NCBI RefSeq assembly: GCF_002878395.1
Contig: NC_061119.1
Span: 21,216,580 to 21,280,579 of the forward strand
From: Capsicum annuum
Taxonomy: Eukaryota; Streptophyta; Magnoliopsida; Solanales; Solanaceae
Direction: 5' to 3'
DNA: 64,000 nucleotides
The stretch's first letter is position 1. Every line of letters starts with the position of its first letter. The translations under genes and the position numbers were made by a program. Under the pieces are notes generated by a model that worked only from the letters and a program-made list of their open reading frames with translations, ran no database searches and was not told the origin of the DNA. This document shows, piece after piece, positions 58,483 to 64,000 of the stretch.

Positions 58483-61400
58483 TGTAACATCCCAATTTTC
58501 TAAACCAGAATTCTACACGGGGCTCATGACCCCGAAGGACCACAAGCTAACCCAAGACTGATATCTGTACCTGTATACTACATAATATATCATAAAATGC
58601 GGAAATATAAACATGAAAAGACATAAGGTTCAAGCTAAATAAGCGTCTGATAACAGAATGTCTGAAAAGGGTATAACAATACCAAAACAAGTCATAAATA
58701 CTAAAAATAATGAGATCTGAATATCTAATCTAACATCTAGTCTGGAAGCCTCTAACTGAACTGAATAAGGAGTTGAAGGAACATGACTCCAACTAACTCC
58801 ATCTAATAGCTGAACATTAAATATAGTAATAATCATATCATCCTCGAATGAGAAGGACTCACTGGAAACTCTGAACACTGGAATGCTATTGTTGACCTGG
58901 AGTTCGTGCCTCTAAACCTATGGTGTAACATAAAAGAAAGCACCATAGCACAAATGCATCATTATGTGTGAATGTACTGAGTGTAGGAGAGAGGTAGGCT
59001 AAATGCAAAGGGTTATATGCATGAACAATGCAAACTAATATGAACGTAAGAATACATACATGCATACATAACTGTAAATAAACTCATGGAGATACTGAAT
59101 ACTGAGTTTGAATATAGACAACATGAGTGTACTGATACTGAGATACTATATAGATAAACGACTACTTTTAACAGTTCGAATTATGAAGAAATGGTCTAAT
59201 TTACTGTGTCTAACAGTCCAAAAACTGAATACTAATAGTATAAGTTCTGAGAACTGGTAATAATGATAACATGAGTGACTGCGTCTGACAATCTTGAATC
59301 TGATGGAACAATCTGTGTCCCGTACTATATCTGAGTTGACTGATCTGACAGTCTAGATATACTAAAATCTGAAGAACTATCTGAGTTCTTTACTGAGACT
59401 GGGTTACTGTAGCTGACAGTCCCAAAATCTATAACTTAAATATGGGAAGTAGTTGTTTAACTGACATGCCCCATATATGCCATTATGGATAAGATGTGGT
59501 CCAATCTCTGCCCTAACTTGAAGGGTGTCAATACCGCGCCAATGGGAAGGACAACATGTGAGCAACCCTCATATAATAGGTAAATTTAGTGAGAACGGTA
59601 GGAACCCTCATATAATAGGTTAATCCACCTTATCTACCCTCATATAACAGGCTATGATGTCTCAACCTGTGCTGGCTACATAGTTCTTGAACACAAAGAT
59701 GACTGCTAATAATCACACCCTAAACATGTAGGTGAGTTCCCATCCTTGGGTTTACTCGGTGCTAACTTCTACTCCCATCTGTAGGATGCTGAACAAAATA
59801 ACTAAGCTAAACTGAATAGCTAAACTGAATTGATTAGTGGACTGATACTAGTGGTATTATTTAGTGGAGCTAAACTAAGTTTACTGAGTTCTTTTGACTG
59901 ACGGAATGTACTGTGTTCTGAGGACTGACTGAGAGTACTGGAATTTCTAAAATTTACTAGGAATACTGTTGTTACTGAAATTTCTGAGATCACTGAGTAC
60001 TGAGATTATCAAACTAGTGAGACTGCTTAGATTTCTAAGTTTTCCTGAGTCACATGACTGACTAAATTCTATAGATCATGGCTCGACTGAGAGTATCCTG
60101 ATAACATGACATGGCTCTAGGCACACAACTAAATTTTTTGGGTACAAGTACCCCCAGGACTCAATGGAACAAAATTAATACAACTTGACTTTCTTGAGTA
60201 CATGACCATCATTAATAATCCATAATACATGAGTGAGGGATTTCATGAAGTACATGATCATCATAATATCTAACATGTATAGGAATGCTTATAATCAAGT
60301 CATGAATCTCATATTCTAATATCATGGGTATTCCTACAATATATATTGTTCATAATGATAGCATGGAAACCATTTAAGCATAAGGGAATGGCAAACATGT
60401 AACATTTAGTTCACATTGTAATAATTTGGGAATAACTCATGTGGTACTTCAAAATCATGATCTTGTTCATAGAATGGAAGGAATATAGACACACTATGAA
60501 TCTATTCCCCAATCATTATGTACATTCTATACCACAACCATGACACATAACAACAACGTGGAATTCATGTGAAATCATAAAGCATAGAGCATGGAATTCA
60601 TAACAAATTATAATGGTCAACATTTACTTGTCATTCAAATACTATTGAGTCATGGAAAGCTGGTTTATCACATACTAAGCATTTTATCAAACACATTGCA
60701 TGCTCTCTTTAAAGCATAGGTATATTCACAAATTTACACCACCTTAATCCATCCAAATTCATGGGTTCCAACTACATAATCACAATCCTCATGAAAGTTT
60801 ATAAAATTTCCACTCTATAGCATAAACCACAAACAACAATATGAATACAACCATATCACCACAAAACATTCATGATTTATTTATCAAATATTGATTCTTG
60901 AACTACAAGGACGAAAGGAATCCGTGGATGAACACTACATATACCTTAAAGCTTGATCTTGAAAGAGATCTAATGTTTTTGAAGGTTCCTGAAGAAATCC
61001 TTAGGCTTGCCCTTGATTTTTCTTGACTAGGTTTTAACCCCTTTGGGAAATAATATTCTTGTGACTAAGGAGATGATCTTGAGAGGAAACCCTAATCTTG
61101 TGGTTGAAAGTGATGAGAGAGCTTTCTAAGATGTTTTAACTAAAAAGAATGGAGGATAATATGTTTCTTGAGGGTTATAAGTAGTGGGAACTAAAGGAAA
61201 AGGACCAAAATACCCTTATGAAATAAATTCTCAGTTGTTGAAAATAATAGCTAACAACATTTGTGACAAGGCATCAAAAATGTGGTAAGCTGTCAAAAAT
61301 GTGATCACATAAAAGCTGGAATTGATGGTTCTCTCCCTAAGTCTGATGACATTTGTGACATGGCATCAAAAATGTGGTAAGCCATCAAAAATGTCATCAC

Positions 61401-61971
61401 ACAGAAGTTGGATTCTGCCTAAGGATGACAACATTTATGACATGGTGTCAAAAATATGGTAAGCCATAAAAAATGTCATCATACAGAAGCTGGACTCTGC
61501 CTATGGCTGACGACATTTGTGACATGGCATAAAAAATGTAGTAATCTACCACGAATGTCGTCAGTTAGGAGTTGGTTTCTTCCTTAGGCTGATGACCTTC
61601 GTGATAGGGCATCACAAATGTGGTAAGCTACCACGAATGTCATCACACTGTTTCTAGCCTGACATGCTGGAGTAAAATAGGAATAACTCTTTGCTCCGAT
61701 ATCGGATTTAGGCTAAATTTTTATCGTTGGAAATATAATTAAATTATATATCTATTGATAGTCATGAGCTCAAAAACTCCAAGTATAAAGAGAGATATGA
61801 TCGTTTAAAGTTTACTATACCAATATCCTTCTTAAGAATTCAATTGGTAAGGAATATTTTGATTTGTCTGATAGCTGGGAGTTATTTGAAGCCTTAATAT
61901 ACATCTAATTTTATTATAAAACTATAAAAGAACCATGATGTACTATGTAGGATTTTTTTGGGGGTATTACA
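58483..61971 (-). mobile_element. Solo LTR G, inverted relative to F
   Basis: 3489 bp with TGTAACATCCC...GGTATTACA ends and TAGCT duplications (58478-58482 and 61972-61976). On removal, the gag frame of F continues (VELA / AAYQLLDV). No internal primer site or gene, so a solo LTR left by LTR-LTR recombination. Part of it is the reverse complement of the F LTR (CATGACCCCGAAGGACCACA near 58527), so it is related but longer. Minus-strand open frame 58630-58878 is inside it. Confidence 0.88.
61240..61650. repeat. ~90-bp tandem repeat with internal inverted repeats, in solo LTR G
   Basis: Five units with GACAACATTTGTGACATGGC, then ATCAAAAATGTGGTAAGCC, then ATCAAAAATGTCATCACA. Arms GATGACATTT and AAATGTCATC are complementary, so each unit can fold back. 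Confidence 0.8.
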
Positions 61972-61976
61972 TAGCT

Positions 61977-62793
61977 GCATATCAGTTGCTTGATGTTGTT
62001 CACACTTAGTTCAAGCAGTGGAAGTCAAAGAGGGCAGATGATGCAGGGCCATTTAAGTGGGAGGAGTTTGCGTATTCTTTCCTCTAGAGCTTAGGGAAGC
62101 TAAGGTGTTAGAATTTATCAACCTCTGGCAGGGCAATATGAAGTGAAAGAGTAGTCTCCTAAGTTTACTCAATTATCCATATATGCCCCTCATGTGGTTG
62201 CAGATAGTAGGGTAAGGATGAGTAAGTTCATTTTAGGGGTGAATCATAGCGTAGTTAATGAGTGCAGATTCGCCATGCTGAATAGTGACATGACTTTAAC
62301 AAGGCTTATGACTCATGCTCAACAGATGAAGGAGCAAAAGATTAAGATGAGGGAGAAGCAGAATAAGAGAGTGAAGACACATAGTTTCAACTTTGCTCAG
62401 CCTAAGTCAGAAGGAGGAAACCGTTCTCAGTTTCATCCTAAGTCATTAGTTCCAGCTCCTTCTTCAGCCAGTTCTCCAGTTCCTAAGTTCAGAGAGGGTA
62501 ACAAAGACAGAGTGCTAGGCTCTAAGTCCAAGGGAATTCTTAGCAATGCCCGTACCTATCCTCTTTGCCAAACTTGTGGCAAGTACCATCAAGGTATTTG
62601 CAGAGATGGCAGTGGTATTTGTTTTGGATATGGAAAGCCAGGCCACAGACTCAGAGACTGTCCTCAGCTCGGTCCTCAGGGTCAACAGAATTGTTCCGCA
62701 GCTCAGTTCGATCTCCCAAATCAGCAGGGTGCTACCTCCAGTGCTACTAGTGGGCAACTCCCAAATCTTCTATATGCTCTTCAGTCACGATAA
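61977..62793 (+). pseudogene. Element F gag, C-terminal part with damaged zinc knuckle
   Basis: Continues the gag core: 'AAYQLLDVVHT', 'QWKSKRADDAGPFKWEEF', then stops, then an open frame from 62194 of 199 codons. This has 'MSKFILGVNHSVVNECR', the Lys/Arg-rich linker 'MKEQKIKMREKQNKRVK', a Ser/Pro-rich region (62440-62510), a Cys/His pair 'CQTCGKYHQGIC' (62570-62605) and the CCHC knuckle at 62617-62658. The knuckle reads CFGYGKPGHRLRDC, so its second Cys is Tyr. That is a single G-to-A change. Confidence 0.88.
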
Positions 62794-63384
62794 GATCAGG
62801 AAAACTATCCTGATGTAGTTACTGGTACATTATAGATCTTTTGTGTGTATGTTTATGCTTTACTAGATCTAGGAGCTTCTTTGTCTTTTGTTACTCCCTA
62901 TATAGCAAGCGATTTTAGAATTAGTCCTAAAATTCTAGTAGAGCCCTTTTTAGTTTCTACCCCAGTGGGTAAAACCATCACAGCCTAACGGGTATACATG
63001 AACTGTCCGATTGTGATATTTTGGAAAGTCACTTCAGTAGACTTAGTCGATTTAGAGATGACTGATTTTGATATCATTCTTAGTATGGATTGGCTTCATT
63101 CCTACTATGCCACAGTCGACTACAGAAATAGAATAGTCCAATTTAAGTTCCCAAATGAACCCATCCTTGAGTGGAGGAGTAATGTATCTACTTTCAGGGG
63201 TCAGCTTGTTTCTTATCTTCTAGAAATAAAAATGATATCTAAGAGACATGTCTATCATATTGTTCTAGTTAAGGACACTAGTTTCAAAACTCACTTCCTT
63301 GAATCAGTCCCAATAGTGAATGAATATTTAGATGTCTTTCGCAAAGATATTCCAGGAATTTCTCCCAAGAAGGAAATATACTAG
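62794..63384 (+). pseudogene. Element F protease region
   Basis: Catalytic motif near 62866: 'LLDLGASLSFVTPYIA', where the family has D-S/T-G; Asp is present, the second residue is Leu. Then 'ISPKILVEPFLVSTPVGK', TAA at 62986, and the open frame 62998-63384 with 'VDLVDLEMTDFDIILSMDWLHSY' (family I-L-G-M-D-W-L, Gly changed to Ser) and 'NRIVQFKFPNEP'. The linker to RT ('PIVNEYLDVFRKDIPGI') closes the piece. Inactive by the Leu and the stop. Confidence 0.85.
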
Positions 63385-64000
63385 GTCATTGATCTTCTTC
63401 CAAATACATAGCCTATCTCTATTCCGCCATATAGAATGGTACCAATAAAACTTAGAGAACTGAAAGAACAATTGAAGGATCTCTTAGATAAGGGATTCGT
63501 CAAGCCTAGTGTTTCCTCGTGGGGCATTTCAGTATTATTCGTGCACAAAAAAGATGGTTCTCTCAGAATGTGTATAGACTACCACCAACTTAATCAGGTC
63601 ACGATCAAGAACAAGTATCCTCCTCCCAGAATCAACGACTTGTTTGACCAACTTTAGGGTGCCAGTTTTTTATCTAAGATAGATCTTAGATCCGGCTTTC
63701 ATCAGCTCAGAGTTAGGGAATGTGACATTTCAAAAATAGCTTTTCGAACATGGTATGGTCACTTTGAATTCCTAGTCATGTCATTTGGTCTTACCAATGC
63801 CTCAGCCGTTTATATGGAATTGATGAACCGTGTGTTTAAGTAGTACTTGGGCATGTTCATCGTAGTCTTCATAGATGATATTCTGGTCTACTCCCACAGT
63901 GAGCATGATCATGCAGACCATTTCAGGACAATACTTCAAACTCTCAAAGATCATCAGCTATTCACTAAATTCAGTAAGTTCAAATTTTGGCTAAGGTCAG
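63385..64000 (+). pseudogene. Element F reverse transcriptase, truncated by window
   Basis: '[19 protein letters not shown]', '[20 protein letters not shown]', '[18 protein letters not shown]' (Arg of DYR is His), '[14 protein letters not shown]', '[19 protein letters not shown]' and the intact active site '[17 protein letters not shown]' near 63868. Stops at 63382, 63655 and 63841, each a TAG. RT domain continues past the right edge. Confidence 0.9.

Larger units (their letters stand above)
55554..64000 (+). mobile_element. Element F: Ty3/gypsy chromovirus-type element, right end outside window
   Basis: LTR 55554-57938, primer site, gag (split by solo LTR G), zinc knuckle, protease, RT up to the window edge. 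Same family type as C. Several stops; not functional. It inserted into the C 3' LTR. Confidence 0.9.

Noticed and set aside
58483..61971. A complete small retrotransposon inside F gag
   Set aside because: No internal primer site, polypurine tract or second LTR; a solo LTR explains the ends and the TAGCT duplications.

Overview
This is plant nuclear heterochromatin, probably from a dicot and plausibly Solanaceae. The Solanaceae guess rests on the solendovirus-like pararetrovirus and the chromovirus and Tat-like families, and is inference. I see no host protein gene, tRNA, rRNA or CRISPR array. Almost every base belongs to a nested stack of LTR retrotransposons, and one of their LTRs carries a nearly genome-length endogenous pararetrovirus (EPRV, Caulimoviridae).

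Layout. Decayed LTR-like pieces fill 1-3640. An old minus-strand Ty3/gypsy remnant (element 0) lies at 3640-4708 and 22496-23121. It is split by element A (minus strand, 4709-22490, target-site duplication AACAT), a chromovirus-type Ty3/gypsy with 2.1 kb LTRs. A is itself split at its RT/RNase H junction by element B (9034-17621, TSD AAAAA), whose two LTRs are both 2336 bp around a 3.9 kb interior without coding capacity. Element C (plus strand) runs from 23122. Its second LTR starts at 28169, is broken after 100 bp by element D (28269-54372, TSD ATGTA), resumes at 54378, and is broken again at 55554 by element F. D is a Tat/Ogre-like element with LTRs of about 4.3 kb, a degenerate gag, no visible RT, and a 3' untranslated region holding a 57-bp satellite-like array. 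F runs off the right edge of the window; its gag is interrupted by a 3.5 kb solo LTR (58483-61971, TSD TAGCT).

The EPRV (about 29218-38106, plus strand) sits in the left LTR of D. It is a circularly permuted, approximately unit-length genome. Its left part runs small ORFs, coat protein with zinc knuckle, 30K movement protein, protease-RT-RNase H, and a transactivator-like ORF. Then come the promoter, a decayed tRNA-Met primer site, the leader, and a second set of small ORFs up to the right junction. Joined as a circle, at least seven small, tightly coupled ORFs lie between leader and coat protein. Some look like duplicated copies of each other (A/C and possibly E/F). This array is the most unusual thing in the window. 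The EPRV is defective: each large gene carries several stops and frameshifts, many consistent with C-to-T/G-to-A decay.

All coding regions here are pseudogenes or fragments. Coordinates of LTR ends come from TG...CA ends, primer sites, polypurine tracts and matching 5-bp duplications read directly in the sequence; similarity between copies was judged by eye.
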